Origin: Thiosocius sp963719025
GTDB taxonomy: Bacteria > Pseudomonadota > Gammaproteobacteria > Chromatiales > Chromatiaceae
Assembly: GCA_963719025.1 (NCBI GenBank)
Contig: CAVRBK010000037.1
Span: 4,947 to 68,946, forward strand
DNA length: 64,000 bases
Reading direction: 5' to 3'
Under the pieces are notes generated by a model, which was given only the letters and a program-made list of their open reading frames with translations, was not told the DNA's origin and did not search any database. Position numbers and translations under genes: made by a program. Of this stretch, positions 19,432 to 27,080 are shown piece by piece (position 1 is the stretch's first letter; every line of letters starts with the position of its first letter).

Positions 19432-19776
19432 TCAATCGGGACGGCTCTCGTTTTCACGCTGCACGAGGCTGATCATGCGCCGTTCCCTGCGCAAGGCGAT
19501 AACCGCGAGAATCACGACAACGCCTGAAAAAACCAGCAGCGTCAGTGTCACGATCGGCAGCATGGCGGCCATCAGGCCCATCATCGGTTCAGGCAGGACG
19601 CCGCGCTCAAGCCGATCGGATACGATCCATGGGTTGATGAAATAGGGCGCTTTGATCCATAGCCATGCGACGAGGCCAAGAACCAGGCACAGACTGCCCG
19701 CGCCAAACAGGGGCCAATGCTTTGTGAGCCTTTCCCGCCGCTCGATGAACAGTGACTCTGAGGGAGAAAGGCTCAT
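19432..19776 (-). CDS. Hypothetical two-helix membrane protein
   Basis: About 114 residues from the ATG at 19776 (MSLSPSESLFIERRERL). A GTG 45 bp upstream is also possible. Two membrane helices (HWPLFGAGSLCLVLGLVAWL and MLPIVTLTLLVFSGVVVILA) flank a short loop, and the tail is charged. I do not recognise a family. It lies between the DUF3592 gene and the start of the cassette array. Confidence 0.45.
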   Translation of the reverse strand: MSLSPSESLFIERRERLTKHWPLFGAGSLCLVLGLVAWLWIKAPYFINPWIVSDRLERGVLPEPMMGLMAAMLPIVTLTLLVFSGVVVILAVIALRRERRMISLVQRENESRPD

Positions 19777-19824
19777 TCTTTTCTCAGTTTCCTTGGCTAT
19801 AAGATCATTGCCAGTCGGCACCTG

Positions 19825-20202
19825 TCAGGTGCCTGCATCGGGTCGCTCAGCGAAATGGAGCAAGACACCCGCGGGATCCCAGACATGGGTTATCAGTAAT
19901 CCCCAGGGCTTCAGTGCGGGAGGCGCAACATTCGTGCCTTCAAATTTTTCCATCAGTTTTACCCGTTCGAAATGGTCGTACCATTCCTGGGCGGAGTTCA
20001 CCATGAAATGCAGCATCAGGCTGTGCGCATAGTTGTTGTGATTCTTCGGCAGGAGGAGAAACCGGTAACCGAAGTTTGTATCGATTTCGCAGACCTCTCC
20101 GTCGTCCCAATTGATTGTGAATCCCATGCATTCATAAAACGCCTTTGAAACCTCGAAATCGTTCGAGGGCACGAAAGGTTTGAAGTCGGTTATCTCGCGC
20201 AT
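19825..20202 (-). CDS. VOC (glyoxalase/dioxygenase fold) family protein
   Basis: 125 residues, intact. The N-terminus KPFVPSNDFEVSKAFYECMG is the VOC opening strand and helix. It continues with GFTINWDDGEVCEIDTNF, HSLMLHFMVNSAQEWYDHFE and ends ITHVWDPAGVLLHFAERPD. VOC proteins bind metal and act as lyases, dioxygenases or antibiotic-binding proteins. The metal ligands are not certain here. It abuts the first attC site and may be the first cassette, read backwards. Confidence 0.75.
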   Translation of the reverse strand: MREITDFKPFVPSNDFEVSKAFYECMGFTINWDDGEVCEIDTNFGYRFLLLPKNHNNYAHSLMLHFMVNSAQEWYDHFERVKLMEKFEGTNVAPPALKPWGLLITHVWDPAGVLLHFAERPDAGT

Positions 20203-20215
20203 GATCTACAGTAGT

Positions 20216-20331
20216 TCCGGAACGCCTGGTTCAGCAGCGCCGAACACGGATTGGGTTTCGAGGGGACTATGCCGAAGGCATGCCCAAAAAGCCGCGGAGT
20301 TTCCCGGGTCCGCTGGCACTTTTCGTTAGGC
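20216..20331 (+). other. attC site 1
   Basis: Opens with CCGGAACGCCTGG and closes with TCGTTAGGC. The inner part is palindromic, with GACTATGCCGAAGGCATGCC at the centre and GCCGCGGAG...GGGTCCGCTGG on the right arm. It has the same type of core as attC 6 (25637-25752). It marks the boundary between the VOC gene and the AbrB-Doc cassette. Confidence 0.7.
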
Positions 20332-20381
20332 ATACCTATACTTGGTAATAACATATGTAATAACGTACTTAGGTGCTCAAA

Positions 20382-20606
20382 ATGCTCAAGGTAAAAGTGA
20401 CCGCCATTGGTAATTCGATGGGAATAGTACTTCCAAAAGAGGCGCTTACGAAGCTGAAGGCCGAAAAAGGCGACGTGCTGTACTTGATCGATGGCCCAGA
20501 GGGCTTGATCCTCACTCCCTACCAGCAAGATTTTGATGCCCAAATGAGCGCGGCGGAAAAAGTGATGAAAAAGTACCGCAACACGTTGCATGAGTTGGCC
20601 AAATGA
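20382..20606 (+). CDS. AbrB/MazE-type antitoxin
   Basis: About 74 residues from ATG 20382; GTG 20373 is in frame upstream. The swapped-hairpin AbrB DNA-binding domain is clear: KVKVTAIGNSMGIVLPKEAL, KGDVLYLIDGPEGLILTPY. The C-terminal tail (MSAAEKVMKKYRNTLHELAK) would wrap the toxin. The stop overlaps the start of the Doc gene (ATGA). This antitoxin-toxin order, with autorepression by the pair, is usual for the family. Confidence 0.85.
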   Translation: MLKVKVTAIGNSMGIVLPKEALTKLKAEKGDVLYLIDGPEGLILTPYQQDFDAQMSAAEKVMKKYRNTLHELAK

Positions 20607-20995
20607 GAGACCCGGTTTGGGTTCTGCCCGAACTCGTACAAGCAGTTCACCAAACACTACTCGCTGAACATGGCGGACTGTCAGGCATCCGGGACCAAGC
20701 ATTGCTGGATTCGGCGCTGGCCCGCCCCCTGCAGAAAGCTGCTTACGACAGTATGCCTTCCGTTTTTGAGCTGGCTGCAGCATACAGTTTCGGACTTGCG
20801 AGGAATCACCCATTTATAGACGGCAACAAGCGAATTGCGCTAACCGTAGCTGCCGTGTTCCTGGAACTGAACGGATACTCACTCAATGCCCCAGAACCCG
20901 AAGCTGTGCTTGTTTACCAGCAACTTGCTTCAGGATATCTAACAGAGGAAGAGCTTAGTCTCTGGATTGGGAAATCGTCGGTTTCCATCGCCTGA
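20603..20995 (+). CDS. doc: Death-on-curing (Doc/Fic) family toxin
   Basis: 130 residues. The Fic/Doc motif HPFIDGNKRIALTVAAVFLE is complete, and the upstream helix has LPELVQAVHQTLLAEHGGLS. Doc toxins phosphorylate elongation factor Tu and stop translation. The gene is coupled to the AbrB-type antitoxin upstream, a known partner for Doc toxins. Both are forward in the cassette, and the stop codon lies in the left edge of attC 2. Confidence 0.88.
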   Translation: MRDPVWVLPELVQAVHQTLLAEHGGLSGIRDQALLDSALARPLQKAAYDSMPSVFELAAAYSFGLARNHPFIDGNKRIALTVAAVFLELNGYSLNAPEPEAVLVYQQLASGYLTEEELSLWIGKSSVSIA

Positions 20996-21191
20996 CGCCT
21001 CGCGCCAGCGGCCGACAAAGCGCGTAACGGTTTGGCGAGCCGGCGGCATGTGTTTGTCAGACCGCAACGGCAATAGCCTTGCCCAAAAAGATAACAGCGC
21101 GCGTAAAACTGGCGAAGCCATGCCCGAGCAGGCGCGGAGTGCTGAACGTCCGAGTGAGCCGCAGGCGAACGGCTTGACCGCCTTGTTAGAT
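20992..21191 (+). other. attC site 2 (composite, about 200 bp)
   Basis: The right half (21109-21191) matches attC 5 closely: TGGCGAAGCCATGCCCGAGC, then GGCTTGACCGCCTTGTTAGA. The left half (20992-21108) is different (TGACGCCTCGCGCCAGCGGC, CGGCAATAGCCTTGCCC). The site is longer than its neighbours and looks like a fusion of two attC sites after loss of a cassette. Confidence 0.6.
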
Positions 21192-21248
21192 GCATTACTA
21201 TGCGCATTATGATGCGCACTCCGGTTTCGCCGTCCACTGGAGATAAAA

Positions 21249-21494
21249 ATGCACCGCCTATTCGATGAAAACGCCCCAAAGAAACCCACAAACCTCAGTG
21301 TAAACAGTGATTTACTAGCCAAGACCCGTGCACTGAAAATTAACCTCTCGGCAACACTTGAGCAGGCTCTCGAAAGCCAGTTGGCGCAAGCTGAGGCGGC
21401 AAAGTGGGCCGAAGAGAACAAAGCTGCAATTCGAGCATACAACGAGTTCGTAGATGAGAACGGGTGTTTCGGCGATGAGTTTCGGGAATTTTGA
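21249..21494 (+). CDS. ccdA: CcdA-type antitoxin
   Basis: 81 residues. The N-terminal ribbon-helix-helix (KKPTNLSVNSDLLAKTRALK, INLSATLEQALESQL) and the C-terminal toxin-binding tail (AIRAYNEFVDENGCFGDEF) match CcdA. It binds its own promoter with CcdB and neutralises the gyrase poison. The stop TGA overlaps the ccdB ATG. An AT-rich region with TATGCGCATTATGATGCGCA at 21197-21216 precedes it and may hold the promoter or operator. Confidence 0.88.
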   Translation: MHRLFDENAPKKPTNLSVNSDLLAKTRALKINLSATLEQALESQLAQAEAAKWAEENKAAIRAYNEFVDENGCFGDEFREF

Positions 21495-21812
21495 TGGGTC
21501 AGTTCGACGTATTCAGAAACCCGAGCACCGCTACTCGCAAACATTTCCCATACCTCGTTGATATTCAAAGCCCATACCTCGAAGAACTTGCTACACGGAT
21601 AGTGATTCCGCTCGGCAAAGCCTCGCTGTTTAAAGACACCGCCATGAAAGGATTGACCCCGGAGGTTACTTTTCAGGACGAGCACCTTTTGCTGCTTAAC
21701 TCCTCAGATCTCTGCCATTCCCAAGAAACAACTGAAAGCTCCGATAGGTTCACTTTCCCACATGCGCGATGATTTGCTGAACGCACTGGACTTCGCCATT
21801 TTTGGCATCTAA
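21494..21812 (+). CDS. ccdB: CcdB-type gyrase toxin (one frameshift)
   Basis: Starts at ATG 21494 with MGQFDVFRNPSTATRKHFPY and LVDIQSPYLEELATRIVIPL. After VTFQDEHLLLL an extra A near 21700 shifts the frame. In the shifted frame the canonical CcdB end follows (TPQISAIPKKQLKAPIGSLS, MRDDLLNALDFAIFGI) to TAA 21810-21812. CcdB traps DNA gyrase on cleaved DNA through its last residues, so a true frameshift would inactivate it. The neighbours' error pattern makes a miscalled base likely. The TAA is the left edge of the interrupted attC 3. Confidence 0.85.
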
Positions 21813-21813
21813 C

Positions 21814-23111
21814 GAGACTGTCGAATTTCTGATTTTGAAAACACTACCAGCTTGGCCTTCATTTCTCGGATTCCCTTCAGTCTTCTGTGCGGATATTCAG
21901 TACAGCGATTGATCTCGCGTGTTCAGGTCGCAGATGACACGGCTCGCATGCCGACTTTGGGGCGGTGAATTTAATCCCTGTTCGGCCTTTGATGGTGACG
22001 TTGGCGCCATTGCGGTACAGCCCTTTACCGGCCGGACAGGTGCAAGTAAGACCTTGGGCTTTGGTGGTTTGTATTTGTCTGCGTCGGCAACACGGGAATC
22101 GCGTTTGCGAAAGCAGTTGTCAGCGACATAGGCATCGCAGTGCTGCTCTTCGAGCCAGTCGAGGTTGTTGGCGCTGTGAAAGCCGGAATCGGCGGTCAGT
22201 TTTGCTTCCGCCAGCACGTTCCCTGATAGACCGGCATCCTGAAAGTTCTCCCGCAGGACTTTCAGTATCGGCTGCAGCAGTTCCTGCTCTTGCGGCGCAC
22301 CGTGCGCCTGGGCTTCGACGATCACCTGGTGTTTGTCGTCTGTTACGGCCACCGCCGTATAGCCCTGCATCACGCCTTTGCCGGTCTTCATCTTGGCGCT
22401 TTCGTTGTCGGTGACGTTGCTCTTGCGCTCTTGGCCATTCGGGCCCAGCTTAGGCTGGGCATCGCGGGCATCTTCGAGGTGGTGTGCCTTGAGCATCCGT
22501 TCAACGGCACGATCCAGCTTTTTGACTTTGGCCTTCAGCTCGTCGATCCGGCCACTCAGTTCCTTCGACGCGTTCGACGGCAATTTCACGCCATCGATGG
22601 CGAAGTGCTCACGCCCGATCAGGCCCGCTTGATCGCAAACCAGTAGAACCTCTCGAAACACGGTTTGAATGGCGTCCGGCGAGCGACTGATAAACGCCGC
22701 TATCGTTGAGTGGTCCGGCTTTGCCTCACCACTCAACGCCATGAACTGCACGTTCTGCTTACAAGCCTGCTCAATTCTCCGGCTGCCGATCAGGCCTCGC
22801 GCATAGGCGAACAACACGATCTTCAGCAGCACTTTCGGATGGTAGGCACGCGCACCCAATGCGTCGTTGTCGTATTGCGCATCGAACGCCGACAGGTCAA
22901 CGCTATGCTCGAACAGATGGTGCAAGGCGTATTCAAATGTTCCGGGAAGGATCTGCTTGTCGAAGCAGATCGGAACAAAAGCATCCTGTTGCAGATTGAC
23001 GGGTTTATAGCGGGGCATCCGTTCCTCCGTGTTCGACTAACTGCTGTCGGTGCTGATCTATTTAGACAATGCCAATGACGTTAAGCGATTGCGGACTTAT
23101 TCGACAGTCTC
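21814..23111 (-). mobile_element. IS1182-like insertion sequence inserted at an attC edge
   Basis: A 13-bp inverted repeat bounds the element: GAGACTGTCGAAT at 21814-21826 and its complement at 23099-23111. The left flank ends TCTAAC and the right flank starts AACGCCCAGG, so AAC may be a 3-bp target duplication and the insertion split the TAACGCC start of attC 3. The element is 1298 bp, short for the family, and its transposase is internally deleted. Confidence 0.8.
21897..23018 (-). pseudogene. IS1182-family DDE transposase, C-terminally degraded
   Basis: 373 residues from ATG 23018, with GGAGGAAC as ribosome binding site. The N-terminus is a typical IS1182 start (PVNLQQDAFVPICFDKQILP, YHPKVLLKIVLFAYARGLIG), with catalytic-region signatures FAIDGVKLPSNASKE and LTADSGFHSANNLDWLEEQ. 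After KYKPPKPK a short stretch is missing and the frame changes. The alternative frame still reads LTCTCPAGKGLYRNGANVTI and GRTGIKFTAPKSACEPCHLR. The remaining C-terminal third, with the last acidic catalytic residue, is absent. It is probably immobile unless helped in trans. Confidence 0.82.
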
Positions 23112-23244
23112 AACGCCCAGGTAAGCGGCGGCTGGTGTTCAGCGGCGTTCGCGCAATAATGGCGAAGCCATGCGCAGAAAGCCGCGGAGTGCCAGACGTC
23201 CGAGTGAGGAGCAAGCGACGAACGGCTTGACCGCCTTGTTATGC
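23108..23244 (+). other. attC site 3 (5' base(s) displaced by the IS)
   Basis: Reads AACGCCCAGGTAAGCGGCGG, has a central hairpin around TGGCGAAGCCATGCGC, and closes with CTTGACCGCCTTGTTATGC. It is nearly identical to attC 4. The first bases of its left site lie on the far side of the IS, next to ccdB. Confidence 0.75.
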
Positions 23245-23289
23245 CTGCCTATAGTACCAATTATTGGTACTTCTCGAGGATTCCCCCCA

Positions 23290-23529
23290 ATGAGCAAAAA
23301 CACGAGTATTACCCTCGGCGAGCATTTCGAATCCTTCATTACCGCGCAACTCGAAAACGGCCGCTATGCCTCGACCAGCGAGGTTGTTCGCGCGGGGCTG
23401 CGCTTGCTCGAAGACGAAGAAACCAAGCTTTCCACCCTTCGAAAGATGCTTGACGAAGGTGAGGCAAGCGATTTTGTTGAGTACTCACTTAGTGGCCTGA
23501 TTGAGGAATTGGATGGCGAAAATCACTGA
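23290..23529 (+). CDS. parD: ParD-type antitoxin (copy 1)
   Basis: 79 residues from ATG 23290. The N-terminus KNTSITLGEHFESFITAQLE, GRYASTSEVVRAGLRLLED is the ParD ribbon-helix-helix, followed by the C-terminal toxin-binding tail (SDFVEYSLSGLIEELDGENH). Its stop overlaps the parE start. An upstream AT-rich stretch with ACCAATTATTGGT at 23252-23264 is a palindrome and a plausible autorepression operator. Confidence 0.88.
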   Translation: MSKNTSITLGEHFESFITAQLENGRYASTSEVVRAGLRLLEDEETKLSTLRKMLDEGEASDFVEYSLSGLIEELDGENH

Positions 23530-23831
23530 TGCCTCGTTTCAGAATCAAGGCCACAGCCAGAGCTGATTTGAAAGGTATTGCTGTATTCACCGAGCACACT
23601 TGGGGCCATGAACAGCGAAACAATTACCTGACCGAAATCGACCACGCGTTTCATCGATTGGCCGATAACACTGAGCTTGGCCAAACCTGCGACCATATTC
23701 GCTCGGGCTATCGAATTTTCCCGGTGGGTAGCCATCTGATTTTTTACAAGCTCGCCCCTGACCAAACCCTTGAGGTCATCCGTGTGCTACACAAACGGAT
23801 GAATGTTTCATCTCGCCTTTTGAAGCCATAA
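23529..23831 (+). CDS. parE: ParE-type toxin (copy 1)
   Basis: 100 residues of the RelE/ParE fold: FRIKATARADLKGIAVFTEH, YLTEIDHAFHRLADNTELGQ, YRIFPVGSHLIFYKLAPDQT, LEVIRVLHKRMNVSSRL. ParE inhibits DNA gyrase. It overlaps parD by one base, and its TAA forms part of attC 4. Intact. Confidence 0.88.
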   Translation: MPRFRIKATARADLKGIAVFTEHTWGHEQRNNYLTEIDHAFHRLADNTELGQTCDHIRSGYRIFPVGSHLIFYKLAPDQTLEVIRVLHKRMNVSSRLLKP

Positions 23832-23963
23832 CGCCCAGGTAAGCGGCGGCTGGTGTGGAGCGGCGTTTGCGCAATCATGGCGAAGCCATGCGCAAAAAGC
23901 CGCGGAGCACCAGACGTCCGAGTGAGAAGCAAAGCGACGAACGGCTTGACCGCCTTGTTATGT
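23826..23963 (+). other. attC site 4
   Basis: Opens CCATAACGCCCAGGTAAGCG, has a central hairpin around TGGCGAAGCCATGCGC, and closes GACCGCCTTGTTATGTG. It includes the parE stop codon at its left end. Confidence 0.78.
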
Positions 23964-24005
23964 GTGACTACCATAGTTATGGTATTTATTGGTATTGATG
24001 AGGAC

Positions 24006-24251
24006 ATGCCAGTGGCTAAGAACACCAGCATGAGCTTGGGCGAGCACTTTGATCAGTTTATTGCCGCTCAGCTTGAAAATGGCCGGTATGGGTCTGCTAC
24101 CGAGGTAGTACGCGCCGGTTTGCGTTTGCTCGAAACCGAAGAAGAAAAATTGGACGCATTGCGCAGGTTGATTGACGAAGGCCGCAAGAGCGGGACGGCC
24201 GAATACAGTTACGAGAGCTTCATGGCGGAACTGGACAAAGACTTTTCGTAA
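24006..24251 (+). CDS. parD: ParD-type antitoxin (copy 2)
   Basis: 81 residues from ATG 24006. It is a clear paralogue of the ParD at 23290: KNTSMSLGEHFDQFIAAQLE, GRYGSATEVVRAGLRLLETE, then a different C-terminal tail (GTAEYSYESFMAELDKDFS). The tail difference suggests separate toxin specificity. The leader has ACCATAGTTATGGT at 23970-23983, a palindrome in the same place as in copy 1. The stop overlaps parE copy 2. Confidence 0.88.
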   Translation: MPVAKNTSMSLGEHFDQFIAAQLENGRYGSATEVVRAGLRLLETEEEKLDALRRLIDEGRKSGTAEYSYESFMAELDKDFS

Positions 24252-24553
24252 TGAGGTCATTCTCGCTAACCAACGCCGCCAAGGCAGACTTGCGAAATAT
24301 CGCAAGGTTTACGGAAGAGCGGTGGGGACGAGAACAGCGCAAGCTCTACTTGAAAGGAATGGACGACGCTTTCCGCCGGCTGACCGATTCTCCAGCGCTC
24401 GGTGTTTCCTGCGAATACATAGCTTCGGATCTGCGAAAGCATCCATTCCAAAGCCACGTGATCTATTACGACATCGCCTCCGCATCCCAAATTTTGATTG
24501 TCAGGGTACTTCATAGACGGATGGACGTATCACAGGCACCTTTCAACACATAA
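24251..24553 (+). CDS. parE: ParE-type toxin (copy 2)
   Basis: 100 residues, RelE/ParE fold: FSLTNAAKADLRNIARFTEE, YLKGMDDAFRRLTDSPALGV, HPFQSHVIYYDIASASQILI, VRVLHRRMDVSQ. It has the same length as copy 1 and is similar along its whole length, although clearly diverged. Its TAA lies in attC 5. Intact. Confidence 0.88.
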   Translation: MRSFSLTNAAKADLRNIARFTEERWGREQRKLYLKGMDDAFRRLTDSPALGVSCEYIASDLRKHPFQSHVIYYDIASASQILIVRVLHRRMDVSQAPFNT

Positions 24554-24686
24554 CGCCAAGGTAAGCGGCGCTCAGCATGGAGCGCTTGCTCGGGCAATAA
24601 TGGCGAAGCCATGCCCGAGCAAGCGCGGAGTGCTGAGCGTCCGAATGAGGAGCAAAGCGACGAATGGCTTGACCGCCTTGTTATGC
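24548..24686 (+). other. attC site 5
   Basis: Opens ACATAACGCCAAGGTAAGCG, with inverted arms GCTTGCTCGGGCA and TGCCCGAGCAAGC around TGGCGAAGCCA, and closes GACCGCCTTGTTATGC. It is nearly identical to attC 9. Confidence 0.78.
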
Positions 24687-24688
24687 GA

Positions 24689-25615
24689 TCACTCCTCATC
24701 GAAATAATCAGAGTCGAGCTTTTTGACCTCGTACATGCCAACGGTTGACACCCCTACGTTGTTCTCTGCCATCAGCTTCGCAAGCTGCTCGCCATCAATG
24801 AGGATGATTTTTGACTCGATCATTGAGGCGTACTCCTTTGCCTCTTTCGTGAAGAAGGAGGTGGTGATGAATACGCCTTTTCTCGCACGTTGGCCCTGTA
24901 GTGCGCCCGCGAATTTTTGAATTTCAGGACGACCAACAGTGCCTTCCCAGCGTTTTGCTTGGATGTAGATGACATCCAGGCCTAGACGATCTTCGTTAAT
25001 GATTCCGTCGATGCCACCGTCGCCGCTTTTCCCCAGAGCCCGCCCCGCATCTTGGCGATTTCCGCCGTACCCCATTTTGACCAGGAGATCGACAACAACC
25101 CTTTCGAAAAATGAAGGGGAAGAATCTTTTACAGCGGAGACAATTTCTGCCTCCAGGGCCACTCGGAGTTTCTTGTACGCGGATGCGAGCGCATCTTCAG
25201 GGGTTTCCTTGGTGCTTTGCTCGGATGCTTCGGTATCCGTTGTTTCATTGTTCGATTCGTTTTTCTCTTTTCTGCGATTCTTGAACACGACGAATTCTGG
25301 ATACTGCTCCAATACCGCAACGTTAATTTCGGACGGATTTTTGGCCAGCAGCTGCTGCCCTTTTGCAGTAATAACGAAAAAGCCACGCCTAGGAGAGCCT
25401 AGCAGCCCCGCCTGTTTCAGATACGACCTTGCCCACCCGACGCGGTTGTTAAAGACGGCTTGTGAGCCACTCGGAAGCAGCTCGTTACGCTCTTCTTGCG
25501 ACAACGCAAATTGATCTGCCAATGCCTCTACGGCGTGACTGAATTTGTGCTCATTTCCATCTGCTGCGAGTTTCAGCACAGGAAGCATTAACGTCTGATA
25601 GTCCGGTATAGGCAC
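24689..25615 (-). CDS. mrr: Mrr-family restriction endonuclease
   Basis: 308 residues, intact. The N-terminal winged-helix (MPIPDYQTLMLPVLKLAADG, RVGWARSYLKQAGLLGSPRR, GFFVITAKGQQLL) is followed by an acidic linker. The C-terminal PD-(D/E)XK domain reads VVDLLVKMGYGGNRQDAGRA, KSGDGGIDGIINEDRLGLDV, IYIQAKRWEGTVGRPEIQKF, with the D and QAK catalytic signature. Mrr cuts DNA with methylated bases and acts as a modification-dependent defence. It is read backward in its cassette, between attC 5 and 6. Confidence 0.9.
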   Translation of the reverse strand: MPIPDYQTLMLPVLKLAADGNEHKFSHAVEALADQFALSQEERNELLPSGSQAVFNNRVGWARSYLKQAGLLGSPRRGFFVITAKGQQLLAKNPSEINVAVLEQYPEFVVFKNRRKEKNESNNETTDTEASEQSTKETPEDALASAYKKLRVALEAEIVSAVKDSSPSFFERVVVDLLVKMGYGGNRQDAGRALGKSGDGGIDGIINEDRLGLDVIYIQAKRWEGTVGRPEIQKFAGALQGQRARKGVFITTSFFTKEAKEYASMIESKIILIDGEQLAKLMAENNVGVSTVGMYEVKKLDSDYFDEE

Positions 25616-25636
25616 AGGTTTTGAGATTCCTTTTTA

Positions 25637-25752
25637 CGCATAACGCCTAGTTCAGCGGCGCCGAACGCGGAGCGGCTTTCTGCGAAACAATGCCGAAGGC
25701 ATTCGCAGAAAGCCGCGGAGTGTTCGGGGTCCGCTGGAACGCCTTGTTAGCC
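25637..25752 (+). other. attC site 6
   Basis: Opens GCATAACGCCTAGTTCAGCG, with arms GGCTTTCTGCGAA and TTCGCAGAAAGCC around CAATGCCGAAGGCA, and closes ACGCCTTGTTAGCC. It is of the same type as attC 1. Its right end overlaps the brnA stop codon. Confidence 0.78.
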
Positions 25753-26022
25753 GTTGCTCTCATTCAGCCGGCCCTCGACGTACTTGTGCAGAATGCTGGC
25801 GATCAGGGTTTGGTAAGGAATACCTTCTGCCAAGGCACGCTTCTGCAACCCACGCAAATCTTTTGACGAAAGCCTGATGTTGATTCGAGCATCTTTTTTG
25901 AACATGGCTTCCGCGTACTCTTGATGCCGCTTCTGCGTATTCGCTGCTTTCTTAGACCGCTTGAGCTTGCCCTTCTCAAACGCCTCAAGAATCTCGCGCT
26001 CTTCACTCGATAGTTTGCTCAT
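25747..26022 (-). CDS. brnA: BrnA/CopG-like antitoxin
   Basis: 91 residues. A charged N-terminus (MSKLSSEEREILEAFEKGKL) precedes a ribbon-helix-helix (RINIRLSSKDLRGLQKRALA, GIPYQTLIASILHKYVEG). It lies after a BrnT-type toxin with a 4-bp overlap, the order typical of BrnT-BrnA. BrnA represses the operon and neutralises BrnT. Confidence 0.83.
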   Translation of the reverse strand: MSKLSSEEREILEAFEKGKLKRSKKAANTQKRHQEYAEAMFKKDARINIRLSSKDLRGLQKRALAEGIPYQTLIASILHKYVEGRLNESNG

Positions 26023-26297
26023 GTTTCTTCACCCAGATAACTCTTCGTTGCCTTTCGGCTGGGAATGATCGTTTTCAGGAAAACTTCTTCTTCCGATTCC
26101 ACGAACGGAACCAGATAGACGTATTCCTCAATGGCAATGACATGAATCTGCTGCCCGGGATAACGCTCTTGATTGGGGTGATCGACGGTATCGAGGATAT
26201 CGCCGGCCATGATATGGAAAACCACATCCTCGAACGAAACACCTCGCTCGGCCTTCAGCAGAGCATTTTTCTCAGCATTCCATGAAATTGGCTTCAT
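26019..26297 (-). CDS. brnT: BrnT-family ribonuclease toxin
   Basis: 92 residues. KPISWNAEKNALLKAERGVS, FEDVVFHIMAGDILDTVDHP and HVIAIEEYVYLVPFVESEEE fit the BrnT RelE-like fold (toxin WNxxKN, then FEDV). The antitoxin follows directly. A decayed copy of its first ~48 codons lies at 28173-28314. It is read backward between attC 6 and 7 and is intact. Confidence 0.85.
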   Translation of the reverse strand: MKPISWNAEKNALLKAERGVSFEDVVFHIMAGDILDTVDHPNQERYPGQQIHVIAIEEYVYLVPFVESEEEVFLKTIIPSRKATKSYLGEET

Positions 26298-26336
26298 AGG
26301 CCGAGATTAGCACAATGTGTGCCTATTGTCTTTTTA

Positions 26337-26416
26337 CGGCTAACGCCCAGTTAAGCGGCGGCCAGTGCGTAGACGTCCGAGTGAGCATAGCGAGCGGCTT
26401 GAACGCCTTGTTAGGC
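26337..26416 (+). other. attC site 7 (short form)
   Basis: About 80 bp: opens CGGCTAACGCCCAGTTAAGC, has a short stem around GCGTAGACGTCC, and closes GAACGCCTTGTTAGGC. It is much shorter than the ~138-bp sites because the central hairpin is missing. Confidence 0.7.
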
Positions 26417-26618
26417 GCATTATTCTCCAGCTTGTCGCGGCATTTTTCTTCCCACTTCGCTGGCGTCGAGTACTTCGACGCCTTGTTTTCGAGCGCGGCT
26501 CAACCTGCTTCTTGCCTTCAGGCATCGCAGCTTCTCAATCAGCCTTGGTTCATTTCATGCGGAACTGCAGTTGAATTTCGACTCATCAAGTTGATCGAAT
26601 ATCGCTTCGAGCTTTTCA

Positions 26619-26960
26619 TCAATCGCATGCGAGAAGGAATCCGTACTCGCCAATCGCCATTTTCGATTGCTTTATTCGCCCACCCGCCTTTTCAACTCTC
26701 GCTTCTTCTACTGCACAATCTTCACAAGCGAAGTAAATCAAAGTGCTGTACCTCCAGAGCCAAATCCTTCCATCTTCACGAGGGCACCGGCGGCACCATA
26801 GCTCTCCATATTTGATGGGAACGACCACATCTCCATCCCCGAATCTGTGGGGTCATTGAGTTGCTCCAAATTGGTGCCGAGAACCGTTTCGTAAAATTCC
26901 TTGGCTCTTTCCATTTCCTCGACGTAGATTTCAAACCATAGCTACCGGATTTCCTGCCAT
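26619..26960 (-). CDS. VOC/glyoxalase-like cassette protein (two or more frameshifts)
   Basis: From the ATG at 26960 the minus strand reads MAGNPVA, then after one extra base WFEIYVEEMERAKEFYETVL, GTNLEQLNDPTDSGMEMWSF and YGAAGALVKMEGFGSGG. After one missing base it reads STLIYFACEDCAVEEARVEK and AGGRIKQSKMAIGEYGFLLA. This is the bleomycin-resistance-like VOC pattern. The stop comes early (26619-26621), so the last ~15 residues look lost or shifted. The 26420-26530 part holds a short leftward reading (MPEGKKQVEPRS, then KYSTPAKWEEKC after a frame change) that I cannot assign. Confidence 0.65.
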
Positions 26961-26993
26961 GAGCTATTTCCTCCGAGTAAGGGGATTACTAGT

Positions 26994-27080
26994 GCCTAAC
27001 GCCAAGAATGGCGGCTCGCCGCGTAGCGGTGAGGCGTCCCAGTGAGCCGAAGGGCGAGCGACATAATCTACTTGTTATGT
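26994..27080 (+). other. attC site 8 (short, divergent)
   Basis: Opens GCCTAACGCCAAGAATGGCG, has arms GGCTCGCCGC and GCGGTGAGGC, and closes AATCTACTTGTTATGT. The right end overlaps the stop codon of the GNAT gene. Confidence 0.65.

Noticed and set aside
26315..26815. A 166-codon rightward open frame in the VOC cassette
   Set aside because: It starts in attC 7 and is antisense to a recognisable, frameshifted VOC protein.
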